A DNA stretch of 5,213 nucleotides, taken from Candidatus Bathyarchaeum sp. Its GTDB lineage: Archaea > Thermoproteota > Bathyarchaeia > Bathyarchaeales > Bathyarchaeaceae. The number at the start of each line of letters is the position of its first letter. Position 1 is the stretch's first letter. A program made the translations under genes and the position numbers. The stretch covers positions 1-5,213 of the forward strand of contig PIXS01000147.1 of NCBI GenBank assembly GCA_003096255.1, read 5' to 3'. A model generated the notes under the pieces. It searched no databases and was not told where the DNA came from. It saw only the letters and a program-made list of their open reading frames with translations. Positions 1 to 5,030 of the stretch are shown here, one piece after another.

Positions 1-91
1 GGTCAATAATTGCTGCTTGTTTGGTTTCTTCACAGCTCACAACATAACAGTTAGTTGCTAACCAGCCCACCTTGAAACATTCAATAATCAT
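1..91 (-). CDS. MBL-fold metallo-hydrolase, N-terminal fragment (runs off the left edge)
   Basis: Thirty codons read from an ATG at 91 down to the window edge without a stop. The peptide opens MIIECFKVGWLATNCYVV and ends EETKQAAIID. This is the usual opening of glyoxalase II-like metallo-beta-lactamase-fold hydrolases: a first beta strand, a G-x-L-x-T/E-NCY turn, then a strand ending in the acidic residue that usually precedes P-G. The next codon begins with C, which would fit that proline. The metal-binding HxHxDH motif would lie beyond the window, so activity cannot be judged. The start is supported by GAGG at 99-102, 7 nt upstream. The ATG at 94-96 is closed after two codons by TGA. Family members hydrolyse thioesters such as S-lactoylglutathione or other substrates; the substrate here is unknown. 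The gene is divergent from the membrane protein starting at 347. Confidence 0.8.
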   Translation of the reverse strand, partial: MIIECFKVGWLATNCYVVSCEETKQAAIID

Positions 92-138
92 TGCATTTCC
101 TCGCAGATTTTTGACGGTAACTCATAACCAAAAGGAAA

Positions 139-152
139 CCACCTATAAAAAC
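139..152 (-). promoter_or_regulatory. Candidate archaeal TATA box for the MBL-fold gene
   Basis: The minus strand reads AGTTTTTATAGG here, preceded by a purine-rich stretch that could act as a BRE. A transcript starting about 25 nt downstream, near 118, would have a leader of roughly 27 nt containing the GAGG site before the ATG at 91. This is inferred from spacing and base content only. Confidence 0.35.
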
Positions 153-174
153 TATCCAAAAACTGCAAACTTAC

Positions 175-315
175 CTGTTAACACAGCGTGTCTGTAATAA
201 TTTGGACCTCTAGCATGCTTTCATGGTGCTGAAAATTTTCAGAAAAAAATGTAGCACGCGAAGAAAAGTGTTAAATTAATTTCAGTTTCTTATGTTAACC
301 GTAGCACTTGTGCGC
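175..315. promoter_or_regulatory. Palindrome-rich divergent spacer upstream of the four-helix membrane protein
   Basis: Several short symmetric elements are visible: GTTAAC at 177-182 inside CTGTTAACACAG, a perfect 14-bp palindrome CTGAAAATTTTCAG at 229-242, GTTAAC again at 294-299, and GCAC-TT-GTGC at 304-313. The heptamer GTAGCAC occurs at 251 and 301, exactly 50 bp apart, and its core AGCAC is inverted as GTGCT at 226-230. An AT-rich TTAAATTAAT at 271-280 could serve as a TATA-like box for the gene starting at 347. These look like possible operators, but none matches a regulator motif I can name. No gene is seen between 92 and 346. Confidence 0.35.
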
Positions 316-346
316 AACAGTGTTACATAGGGGGAGATTCTTAGAA

Positions 347-1339
347 ATGGCTTCGGATGTTACTGGAAATAATTTTTTGAAGGAATGGGAAGAAGCTAGA
401 CATGTTTTAAGGACGTATGATGATAGATTACACGATTTAAGAAAATTCGGTTTTTCCTTCATAACTGCGTTTCTAACGACAAGTACCATACTCTTTGAAA
501 ACTGGATTAGGCCACCAGGTACCGATTTTGCTGGAGAGCCTCTTCCTGAGCTTGTTAAGGCTACAATATTGGGAGTTACGATGTTGCTAATTTTCGGTTT
601 ATTTTTGTTAGATCGCAATTTTCGAGTTTTGCATAAAGCCGTTTCAATACGTACAAACATTCTTGAAAGACTTTTGAACATAGAAGTGACAGACGTTATC
701 TCCCAAAGATATATGCTGAGCGGCATTCAGATATGTGTGACTACACTTTACCTTTTTTTCATTGTGGCAGCTTGCCTTTTGGGTAGTCAAGTTCTATCAC
801 GCACTATGATTTTTGTTTATGGTATGGGCGTGTTTCTTGGGGGGTTAATTGTTTTGTTATCTTTTGACTTTGTTGTTCTTCGGTACCGCTATAGAATGAT
901 AGACTGGATAGTTGACAAGACAGAATGCAAACAAGGAGATGGAATTAGAATTATTATGACAAATATATGTGGCAAAGACTTCCCCAAAGATGAATTTAAA
1001 GCTGAAACGCTTATGTGGAAACTAACAAAGGAAGAAAATGATAACGGTCTACGATTTGGCGAGGTTCCAGCGGGTTTCAAACTTTCTCCATCAGATAACA
1101 AGATTTGGATTTTAGAAACTGGAGAAACTGACAAAGGTGAAAAAGAGCTTGATGTCGGGATTTATAGGTTGTTCCGTAGGGTGTGTACTTGTAGAGGAGC
1201 TCTGATGGAAGAAGATGAAATGATTCCACTTAAAAGGAAATTAAGAGTTTTACCTCCTGATGGTAAACCAGAACCAACTAAATATCACGTTGTTTTGGCG
1301 GAAGATGCTGAAGTGGCATCCAATGAAGAGGCTAGCTGA
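347..1339 (+). CDS. Four-helix membrane protein with an unrecognised C-terminal domain
   Basis: This is a 330-residue protein I do not recognise. I place the start at the ATG at 347 because GGGGGAG at 330-336 lies 10 nt upstream; the open frame extends 13 codons further up to 308. An N-terminal charged helix (residues about 11-33, rich in E, R and D) is followed by hydrophobic segments at about 35-53, 70-89, 124-148 and 152-177. A charged segment (RNFRVLHKAVSIRTNILERL) joins TM2 to TM3. The last 150 residues are polar, include a CTC pair at 280-282, and end in an acidic tail (AEDAEVASNEEAS). There is no signal peptide, and an even number of helices would put both ends on the same side, probably the cytoplasm. 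The helix pattern loosely recalls small membrane-sensor or SLATT-like proteins, but I see no defining motif. The gene stands alone, is convergent with the DUF6326 gene, and has rather AT-rich codon use. Confidence 0.8.
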   Translation: MASDVTGNNFLKEWEEARHVLRTYDDRLHDLRKFGFSFITAFLTTSTILFENWIRPPGTDFAGEPLPELVKATILGVTMLLIFGLFLLDRNFRVLHKAVSIRTNILERLLNIEVTDVISQRYMLSGIQICVTTLYLFFIVAACLLGSQVLSRTMIFVYGMGVFLGGLIVLLSFDFVVLRYRYRMIDWIVDKTECKQGDGIRIIMTNICGKDFPKDEFKAETLMWKLTKEENDNGLRFGEVPAGFKLSPSDNKIWILETGETDKGEKELDVGIYRLFRRVCTCRGALMEEDEMIPLKRKLRVLPPDGKPEPTKYHVVLAEDAEVASNEEAS

Positions 1340-1342
1340 AAT

Positions 1343-1379
1343 AATTCTAGAATTTCATGAAGTTTAGGGGCACAAAAAA
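1343..1379. terminator. Convergent intergenic palindromes and oligo-T tract
   Basis: Four bases after the stop of the 330-residue gene lies a perfect 12-bp palindrome AATTCTAGAATT (1343-1354), overlapping TTCATGAA (1354-1361). A run of six A at 1374-1379 reads as T6 on the minus strand and suits termination of the DUF6326 gene, whose stop is at 1423. TTTTT at 1412-1416 could end the plus-strand transcript. Archaeal RNA polymerase stops at such T-runs; the assignment is by position only. Confidence 0.35.
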
Positions 1380-1422
1380 GCAGATTGGAAGAAAAGAGGA
1401 AGGATGTTTGGTTTTTAGTGGT

Positions 1423-1818
1423 TTATTTCCATTTCCATGCGTACCAAACAATCATTGCCGAGAACACGACTTCAACAATTGCGAAAACGTAGAAGTAACC
1501 TAGTCCTCCGCCTGTCATCAGCATTGTTGCGAGGTTAACAACTGTATAGACTGCGCCTAATATTATGTTCAACCAGCGATTTATCTTGTCCTTTAACGCT
1601 AGGGAAAGAAAAATCATTAGAATTGGAACCACCATCAACACGGCGCTGCCCAGCAGTGCTTCTTGAGTAAGTTGTATGCCTCCTAGTTCTCCTGCTAGTA
1701 TTCCCTCTATGATATCTGACCTCATGTGGGCAAGAATATCCGCATATGCAAAGCAAAACATTACAGCGGTCCATAATCCTGATAATATTATTTTCACATT
1801 TATTTCATAATTTTCCAA
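1423..1818 (-). CDS. DUF6326-family four-helix membrane protein
   Basis: This is a 131-residue integral membrane protein with four hydrophobic helices at about 9-29, 53-75, 83-102 and 108-129. Its sequence matches my memory of the DUF6326 family: an ADI motif at the end of TM1 (YADILAHM), GGIQLTQ before TM2, the basic linker KDKINRWLNII, and a C-terminal WYAWKWK. No function is established for the family. The start is a TTG at 1816-1818; AGGTGA on the minus strand at 1825-1830 lies 6 nt upstream and decides it, and no in-frame ATG lies nearby. The length fits a complete protein. The gene is divergent from the UPF0104 gene and may share its TATA region. A tail ending in YAWKWK after the last helix suggests the C-terminus sits at the membrane surface. 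Confidence 0.85.
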   Translation of the reverse strand: MENYEINVKIILSGLWTAVMFCFAYADILAHMRSDIIEGILAGELGGIQLTQEALLGSAVLMVVPILMIFLSLALKDKINRWLNIILGAVYTVVNLATMLMTGGGLGYFYVFAIVEVVFSAMIVWYAWKWK

Positions 1819-1824
1819 AATTTG

Positions 1825-1830
1825 TCACCT
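1825..1830 (-). promoter_or_regulatory. Shine-Dalgarno site deciding the TTG start of the DUF6326 gene
   Basis: The minus strand reads AGGTGA, complementary to the archaeal 16S 3' end (UCACCUCC), 6 nt before TTG at 1818. Confidence 0.75.
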
Positions 1831-1863
1831 TTTTTAACATGAGCTGGTGATTTTGTCCATATG

Positions 1864-1880
1864 TTTGATATATATTTTGG
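1864..1880. promoter_or_regulatory. Candidate shared TATA box between divergent genes
   Basis: GATATATATTTT at 1867-1878 is the only strong TATA-like element in the 106-nt spacer. Read on the plus strand it predicts a transcript start near 1900, before the UPF0104 gene. Read on the minus strand it predicts a start near 1843, giving the DUF6326 transcript a leader of about 25 nt that includes its AGGTGA site. The core is close to palindromic, so one site may fire both ways. This is inferred from sequence and spacing. Confidence 0.45.
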
Positions 1881-1924
1881 GATTTTGATGAGGATGCTGG
1901 GCTTGTTTTGTCGTAACAGATAAA

Positions 1925-2989
1925 TTGTGCCCAGTTTCAGAAGTTACGAACTGCTTCCCTTGGTGTTTGAACTTGAGTCTTTCTGGTCGTTTGCGTAAGT
2001 TGATGGTGCCTGTGCAAGTGGTTGTCAGTGTTGCAATTTTGTATCTGCTGTTTCGCAACGTGGACTTGGCTGAAACTTGGAAAATTTTGTCTCAAGTAGA
2101 TGTGCCCGTTTTGCTTTTGTCAGTGGTGTTTTTCCTGTTGTCCTCTTTTGCTATTGGCTTTGGACTGCACAGTGCATTAAAAAGTTCTGACGCAGCTCCT
2201 TCCATGTACACTACTCAGATGGCAAACTTTGGCGGCCAACTCCTAAGCGACATTACTCCAGCAAAATCAGGCTACTTCGCAACACCCGTGCTTCTTAACC
2301 AGCTAAAGGGGGTGCCCATGGAGAAAGGGTTCATGAGCGTTATGTCCGTAGGCGCAGTCAACTTTTTCATCAAGGCCGCCTTTTCGGCTACCGCACTGAT
2401 TTACTTCTTAAATCGCATCACCGTAGACGCAACCATGACAAACGCCATGCTCCTCGGCATAACCATACTGGCTGCAGGAGGCGTCGGCTTAACCGTAATC
2501 GTGTGGACCAACTACTTTAGCGGTCTTCTCCTAAAACTTACAAAGTTGCCTTTGGTGGGCGGATTAGTCAAAAAACTCTACGAAATGCGGTCAATGTTTG
2601 ACAAAGATAAAATAGGCATGAGAAAAGCAGCCAAATTCATCGTCTTGTCGGTTATAGCCTCGATAACTTTCAGCGGAATCTCTTTGTTCATATTGGCCCA
2701 GTCCATGGCTCTGACTCAGCCTACCTTTTTGGACTTGCTTTTCATGGGCCCCCTGACTGCCGTTTTCATGTATGTTCCAGTAACTTTTGCAGGTCTGGGA
2801 CTACAAGAAGCAGCCTACGTCTTCCTACTAACCAACATCGGCGCACCCATCGAAATCGCTCTGCCCTTTGCCATTCTCATCAGGGTTCTCGCAATAACTA
2901 CCGACCTCATAGGCCTGCCACCCCTGATAAAAACCAGCACAGGACTCTTCAAAAGGCTAGACAAAACAAAGAATAAACAGCAAAAGTAA
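1925..2989 (+). CDS. UPF0104 / AglD-like membrane protein (LPG synthase transmembrane-domain family)
   Basis: The open frame gives up to 354 residues with about seven or eight hydrophobic helices and fits the lysylphosphatidylglycerol-synthase TM family (PF03706, UPF0104), which includes archaeal AglD and bacterial YbhN. Family signatures are visible: GGQLLSDITPAKSGYF (about 103-118), where members carry G-x-LLS-x-x-TP-x-x-x-G, and FAGLGLQEAAYVFLL (288-302), the usual GLG-x-x-E motif near the end. A basic tail (FKRLDKTKNKQQK) should be cytoplasmic. Members handle lipid-linked substrates or export; the substrate here is unknown. The start is uncertain. TTG at 1925 is the first possible but has no ribosome binding site and adds an unusual Cys-containing stretch. 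TTG at 1973 has GGTG 7 nt upstream and leaves the family-like opening LSGRLRKL before TM1. ATG at 2003 is a third choice. Codons change from T-ending to C-ending after about 2180. Confidence 0.85.
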   Translation: MCPVSEVTNCFPWCLNLSLSGRLRKLMVPVQVVVSVAILYLLFRNVDLAETWKILSQVDVPVLLLSVVFFLLSSFAIGFGLHSALKSSDAAPSMYTTQMANFGGQLLSDITPAKSGYFATPVLLNQLKGVPMEKGFMSVMSVGAVNFFIKAAFSATALIYFLNRITVDATMTNAMLLGITILAAGGVGLTVIVWTNYFSGLLLKLTKLPLVGGLVKKLYEMRSMFDKDKIGMRKAAKFIVLSVIASITFSGISLFILAQSMALTQPTFLDLLFMGPLTAVFMYVPVTFAGLGLQEAAYVFLLTNIGAPIEIALPFAILIRVLAITTDLIGLPPLIKTSTGLFKRLDKTKNKQQK

Positions 2990-3042
2990 GTACTTTAGGA
3001 AGAAGTAAAAAAATGGCTTAATCACAAACAAAGTTTATGTTG

Positions 3043-3056
3043 TTTTTTGGAAAAAA
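3043..3056. terminator. Bidirectional oligo-T terminator between convergent genes
   Basis: The palindrome TTTTTTGGAAAAAA lies between the UPF0104 stop (2989) and the stop of the 57-residue gene (3086). It offers a T6 run to each incoming transcript, about 55 nt after the plus-strand stop and 30 nt after the minus-strand stop. This matches factor-independent archaeal termination; function is inferred. Confidence 0.55.
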
Positions 3057-3085
3057 TGGGAGATGGGAATTTCTAAAACTTGTTG

Positions 3086-3259
3086 TTATTTTTTCTTTTC
3101 CATCAGAGCTATGCCGACAGCCACTGCGCCTATGATGATTTTTAATATTGCATGCCAATCGGGTTCTGTTGCCATGTCTGAAACACCAGGTAATCCTGCA
3201 ATTCCCATTATTACCAACAGAATACCTACAACAATTAATGTTATTTTGCAATATTGCAT
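3086..3259 (-). CDS. Small membrane hairpin protein, 57 residues
   Basis: A complete reading frame runs ATG (3257-3259) to TAA (3086-3088). The protein has two hydrophobic segments, KITLIVVGILLVIMGIAG (about 5-22) and an Ile/Ala/Gly-rich helix at 39-53, joined by a polar loop containing ATEPDWH, and ends in MEKKK. The gene call is strong because GGGGGAGGTGA on the minus strand (3264-3274) lies 4 nt before the ATG, the best ribosome binding site in the window. A longer frame covering this region on the same strand gives an implausible Cys/His/Arg-rich peptide and is rejected. The lysine-rich end suggests a cytoplasmic C-terminus. Similar small two-helix proteins are common in archaea without known function. 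It may share a transcript with the gene at 3425-3640, 165 nt upstream, or have its own promoter in the AT-rich stretch at 3290-3345. Confidence 0.8.
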   Translation of the reverse strand: MQYCKITLIVVGILLVIMGIAGLPGVSDMATEPDWHAILKIIIGAVAVGIALMEKKK

Positions 3260-3263
3260 TGCT

Positions 3264-3274
3264 TCACCTCCCCC
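3264..3274 (-). promoter_or_regulatory. Strong Shine-Dalgarno site for the 57-residue protein
   Basis: The minus strand reads GGGGGAGGTGA, which contains a full match to GGAGGTGA except for the position of one G, with a 4-nt spacer to ATG at 3259. It fixes both the frame and the start of this short gene. Confidence 0.85.
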
Positions 3275-3424
3275 AAGTGATGAATAACGCTTTATCTGCT
3301 TGTAGTTTTAACGTTTTTCGTCTATTTTCTGTTCTTTTTTATTTGTCTGTGGTCACTGTCAGTCAGCATAAGTAGTAGTTGTGATTGTGTCAGCCATTGC
3401 AAACATTGTCGTGAGCGTTGAAAT

Positions 3425-3640
3425 CTAGCTAACAAAGGTTATGATTATTGCCATGACCAAAAAGGCTGCTCCTGTGTAAAGGAAAGTGAACCATTCTGGA
3501 AACTCAATTCCACCGCACGAACTCCTCACCCAGCTGTTTGGGTCTGATTTCAGGTAATATATTCCTAAAATGAAAAAAATTGCTGAACTGATAATCGACA
3601 TTTGAATAAGCCAGTCTCTGAACCGCACTTTTTCCCCCAC
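3425..3640 (-). CDS. Small two-helix membrane protein, up to 71 residues
   Basis: The frame opens with GTG at 3638-3640 and gives MGEKVRFRDWLIQ, then TM1 (about 11-29, SIISSAIFFILGIYYL), a loop with SWVRSSCGGIEFPEWFT, then TM2 (about 50-70) ending abruptly at the membrane. The basic N-terminus suggests it is cytoplasmic, which would place the Cys-Gly-Gly loop outside. The start is uncertain. A second GTG four codons in (3626-3628) has GGGGG 5 nt upstream and gives 67 residues; the first GTG would depend on a short leader or leaderless transcript. I do not recognise a family. The regular hydrophobic pattern and the stop just after TM2 support a real gene. It is divergent from the C2H2 gene across a 178-nt spacer with a weak TATA-like AAATTTATCC (minus strand, 3684-3693). 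Confidence 0.65.
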   Translation of the reverse strand: MGEKVRFRDWLIQMSIISSAIFFILGIYYLKSDPNSWVRSSCGGIEFPEWFTFLYTGAAFLVMAIIITFVS

Positions 3641-3818
3641 ATATATGTTAATTCGAATAACCGGTAAAACTTCTGGGTTTGAGGATAAATTTTTGCTTCA
3701 AACTTTTGTTGTGTTATGTGTTTTTGTCAGAAGCATGAGAGATTACTTAAAATGTGTAGTTTGTTATTATTCTAATTCACTGTGGCAATCAAAGAGTAAA
3801 ACTGAGTTTGTCGATTAA

Positions 3819-4259
3819 ATGGTTAATTGTTTGCTTTGCGAAAAAAGGTTTGAAACACAAAGAGGGCTGTTTTCTCATTTAATTAGGGTTCATGATGTCC
3901 GGGACCAGAAGCAAAGGTTTTCTCTTTATGTTATTGGCGATTTTTTTCCTTTAATTGAGAAACGAAGTTGGACAAAAGCAGAAGAATTGTTGCAGGAAAT
4001 GAAAAAGGAAAACAGTAGCACTGACTGGATGCTGGGTTACCTTCTTGCCCTCGAAGGCATGGTTTCTGCCCTTAAAGAAGGGGGTTCTATTGAGCCTTAC
4101 ATTTTTAGTTTAAAGCGGTGCAACTACCAGCAGCTCCAAGAAGAACAAAACGGCTTTAGCGAATTCAACAAACTGTTAGCGCCCAAGAAAGACTTCGACG
4201 CAGCCTACTTTCAAGCATGGAACGACCTCACCTACTACATGATGAACTCAAAAATATGA
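3819..4259 (+). CDS. C2H2 zinc-finger protein with a helical C-terminal domain
   Basis: This 146-residue protein opens with a classical zinc finger: C4, C7, H20 and H25 in a C-x2-C-x12-H-x4-H pattern, with F11 and L17 at the hydrophobic core positions. The finger starts at residue 4 and an in-frame TAA abuts the ATG, so the start is forced. No clear ribosome binding site is visible, so translation may be leaderless or weakly led. Residues about 35-146 are predicted mostly helical, with WTKAEELLQEMKKE, DWMLGYLLALEGMVSALKEG and FDAAYFQAWNDLTYYMM as likely helices. From memory, the pattern of a GYLxALEGMxxALK helix followed by a later aromatic helix near the C-terminus resembles small helical proteins of unknown function in archaeal genomes, here fused behind a finger. 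A nucleic-acid or protein-binding regulatory role is plausible but unproven. Codon use in the last third is richer in C-ending codons than the finger part. Confidence 0.8.
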   Translation: MVNCLLCEKRFETQRGLFSHLIRVHDVRDQKQRFSLYVIGDFFPLIEKRSWTKAEELLQEMKKENSSTDWMLGYLLALEGMVSALKEGGSIEPYIFSLKRCNYQQLQEEQNGFSEFNKLLAPKKDFDAAYFQAWNDLTYYMMNSKI

Positions 4260-4321
4260 TAAACGAACTGTAAGACTTGTGAGAAACAGGCGACATTTGT
4301 GATTATGAACAGAGAGGAGAC

Positions 4322-4426
4322 ATGTTGGAATCAGATGGGATTACAGCTGCCGAAAACGGGTTCATGCAAGAAAGAGGGATTACTCCCATAGAGAAGCCTT
4401 ATCACACAAAACACGGTTTCAGTTGA
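4322..4426 (+). CDS. Possible small gene or gene remnant, 34 residues
   Basis: An ATG at 4322 opens 34 codons beginning MLESDGITAAENGFMQERG and ending in TGA at 4424-4426. GGAG at 4316-4319 lies only 2 nt before the ATG, too close for good initiation. The frame stays open upstream to 4283 with ETGDICDYEQRGD. Immediately downstream, the next frame over reads VELVAEEYAED before TAA at 4455-4457, an acidic end that could belong to the same protein after a frame change. The ITAAE-x-GFM stretch looks protein-like, hence the suspicion of a decayed or frameshifted gene trailing the zinc-finger gene. It could equally be chance. The rest of 4260-4490 shows nothing else I can support. Confidence 0.25.
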   Translation: MLESDGITAAENGFMQERGITPIEKPYHTKHGFS

Positions 4427-4490
4427 ACTCGTTGCAGAGGAATACGCTGAAGACTAAATTAGCGTCCGGCGGTTAATGTCTCTTTATATC

Positions 4491-4655
4491 TTATGCTTGT
4501 GGATGTAAAAACTGAAATTTGCCGTTATCCGCTGTGCAACCACACGGTAAATTCTCTATTTCGTTAAAATTGATAGACGTTACGTTTTCAACTAAAATTC
4601 CTGTTGAACCACATTTTTTGCAGTCATAGCTTATATTTGATTTTTTTTCACTCAA
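4491..4655 (-). CDS. Zinc-ribbon small protein, 54 residues, downstream of SemiSWEET
   Basis: The frame from TTG (4653-4655) to TAA (4491-4493) encodes a 54-residue protein. It has paired cysteines at 12 and 15 (CKKC) and 38 and 40 (CGC), a four-Cys arrangement suited to one zinc ion. The segment between them is polar and beta-like (STGILVENVTSINF), as in small zinc ribbons. The TTG start is chosen because AGGTGA on the minus strand (4660-4665) lies 4 nt upstream. The frame runs open upstream through the SemiSWEET coding region, but that longer peptide is an out-of-frame reading of the transporter. The gene starts 29 nt after the SemiSWEET stop, so the two are probably co-transcribed. No function is recognised; metal binding is inferred from the cysteines. 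Confidence 0.7.
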   Translation of the reverse strand: MSEKKSNISYDCKKCGSTGILVENVTSINFNEIENLPCGCTADNGKFQFLHPQA

Positions 4656-4659
4656 ATAA

Positions 4660-4665
4660 TCACCT
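4660..4665 (-). promoter_or_regulatory. Shine-Dalgarno site deciding the TTG start of the zinc-ribbon gene
   Basis: The minus strand reads AGGTGA 4 nt before TTG at 4655. It separates the true short gene from the longer open frame that overlaps SemiSWEET. Confidence 0.7.
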
Positions 4666-4684
4666 TCCACATGTACCTTCTTTT

Positions 4685-4939
4685 TTATTTGTATTTTATT
4701 TTGAATAATAGGATAATAAGAGCTTGGATGAAACCAAAAAAATTGGCGATTATGATGGGCGGATTGTTCAATAAAATTCCGTAAACGAGCCACAAAAATA
4801 TGCTGCTCGAAAATATTGAAATCATTCCGAGAGAAATGTCTTTGGTAGATTTGGTCTTTAGAACTTTCAGTAGTTGGGGGAAAAGTGAGATTCCACCCAT
4901 TGCAGCTGCTGCCAATCCAATTATGTTTATGTAATCCAT
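4685..4939 (-). CDS. SemiSWEET sugar transporter (PQ-loop / MtN3 family)
   Basis: This 84-residue protein matches a SemiSWEET of usual length. It has three hydrophobic helices, at about 4-19, 38-58 and 61-78. The PQ motif (F20-P21-Q22) ends the first helix and is followed by the hallmark basic stretch LLKVLKTKSTKDISLGM. Trp50 in FLWLVYGILL and Asn66 in IIIANFFGF match the pocket residues conserved in the family. SemiSWEETs work as dimers that move mono- or disaccharides across the cytoplasmic membrane by alternating access. The PQ prolines act as hinges. The substrate here cannot be read from sequence. The start is ATG at 4937-4939 with a weak GGGA upstream. The zinc-ribbon gene follows 29 nt downstream. 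The thermosome gene lies 91 nt upstream on the same strand, so read-through from it is possible. Confidence 0.93.
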   Translation of the reverse strand: MDYINIIGLAAAAMGGISLFPQLLKVLKTKSTKDISLGMISIFSSSIFLWLVYGILLNNPPIIIANFFGFIQALIILLFKIKYK

Positions 4940-4968
4940 TTTCCCGTTTCACGCTCGGGCATTTTTGA

Positions 4969-4990
4969 CCTGTTATCCCTAATGTTATCA
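4969..4990 (-). promoter_or_regulatory. Direct repeat upstream of SemiSWEET
   Basis: TGTTATC occurs at 4971-4977 and 4983-4989 (plus-strand reading), 12 bp apart start to start, about one helical turn. The pair sits 32 to 50 bp before the SemiSWEET ATG, where a regulator or promoter element would lie. No clear TATA box is visible, so this is a weak candidate operator. Confidence 0.25.
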
Positions 4991-5030
4991 GCGTGTTTTA
5001 GTTTCAAACCAAATTACGTGTGCTGTGGTC

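Noticed and set aside
295..726. 143-codon minus-strand frame antisense to the four-helix protein
   Set aside because: It lies within the clear coding region of the plus-strand gene and its composition is that of an antisense shadow.
1894..1923. Nine-codon leader frame (ATG at 1894 to TAA at 1921) before the UPF0104 gene
   Set aside because: It would start at or before the predicted transcript start and shows no attenuation features.
1834..2058. Minus-strand 74-codon frame across the divergent spacer and start of the UPF0104 gene
   Set aside because: It crosses the promoter region and is antisense to a recognised family; its peptide is not protein-like.
3018..3251. Minus-strand 77-codon frame over the 57-residue gene
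   Set aside because: It has an implausible Cys/Arg/His/Asn-rich composition, whereas the overlapping hydrophobic frame has an excellent ribosome binding site.
3277..3340. GTGATGA resembling a C box of an archaeal C/D small RNA
   Set aside because: No CTGA D or D' box occurs at the needed spacing.
3063..3375. Two plus-strand frames of about 75 codons antisense to the 57-residue gene
   Set aside because: They lack convincing initiation signals and read as the complement of the membrane protein gene.
3362..3406. Minus-strand ATG opening MFAMADTITTTYAD between the two small membrane genes
   Set aside because: It is only 14 codons long with no ribosome binding site.
4491..4952. 153-codon minus-strand open frame starting with GTG at 4952
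   Set aside because: Its first two thirds overlap SemiSWEET in another frame and give low-complexity, non-family peptide. Only the end from 4655 has its own ribosome binding site and a cysteine pattern.
4969..4981. TAGGGATAACAGG on the minus strand, identical to the first 13 bases of the 18-bp I-SceI homing site
   Set aside because: The remaining five bases diverge and there is no intron, endonuclease or other mobile element nearby, so it is most likely coincidence.
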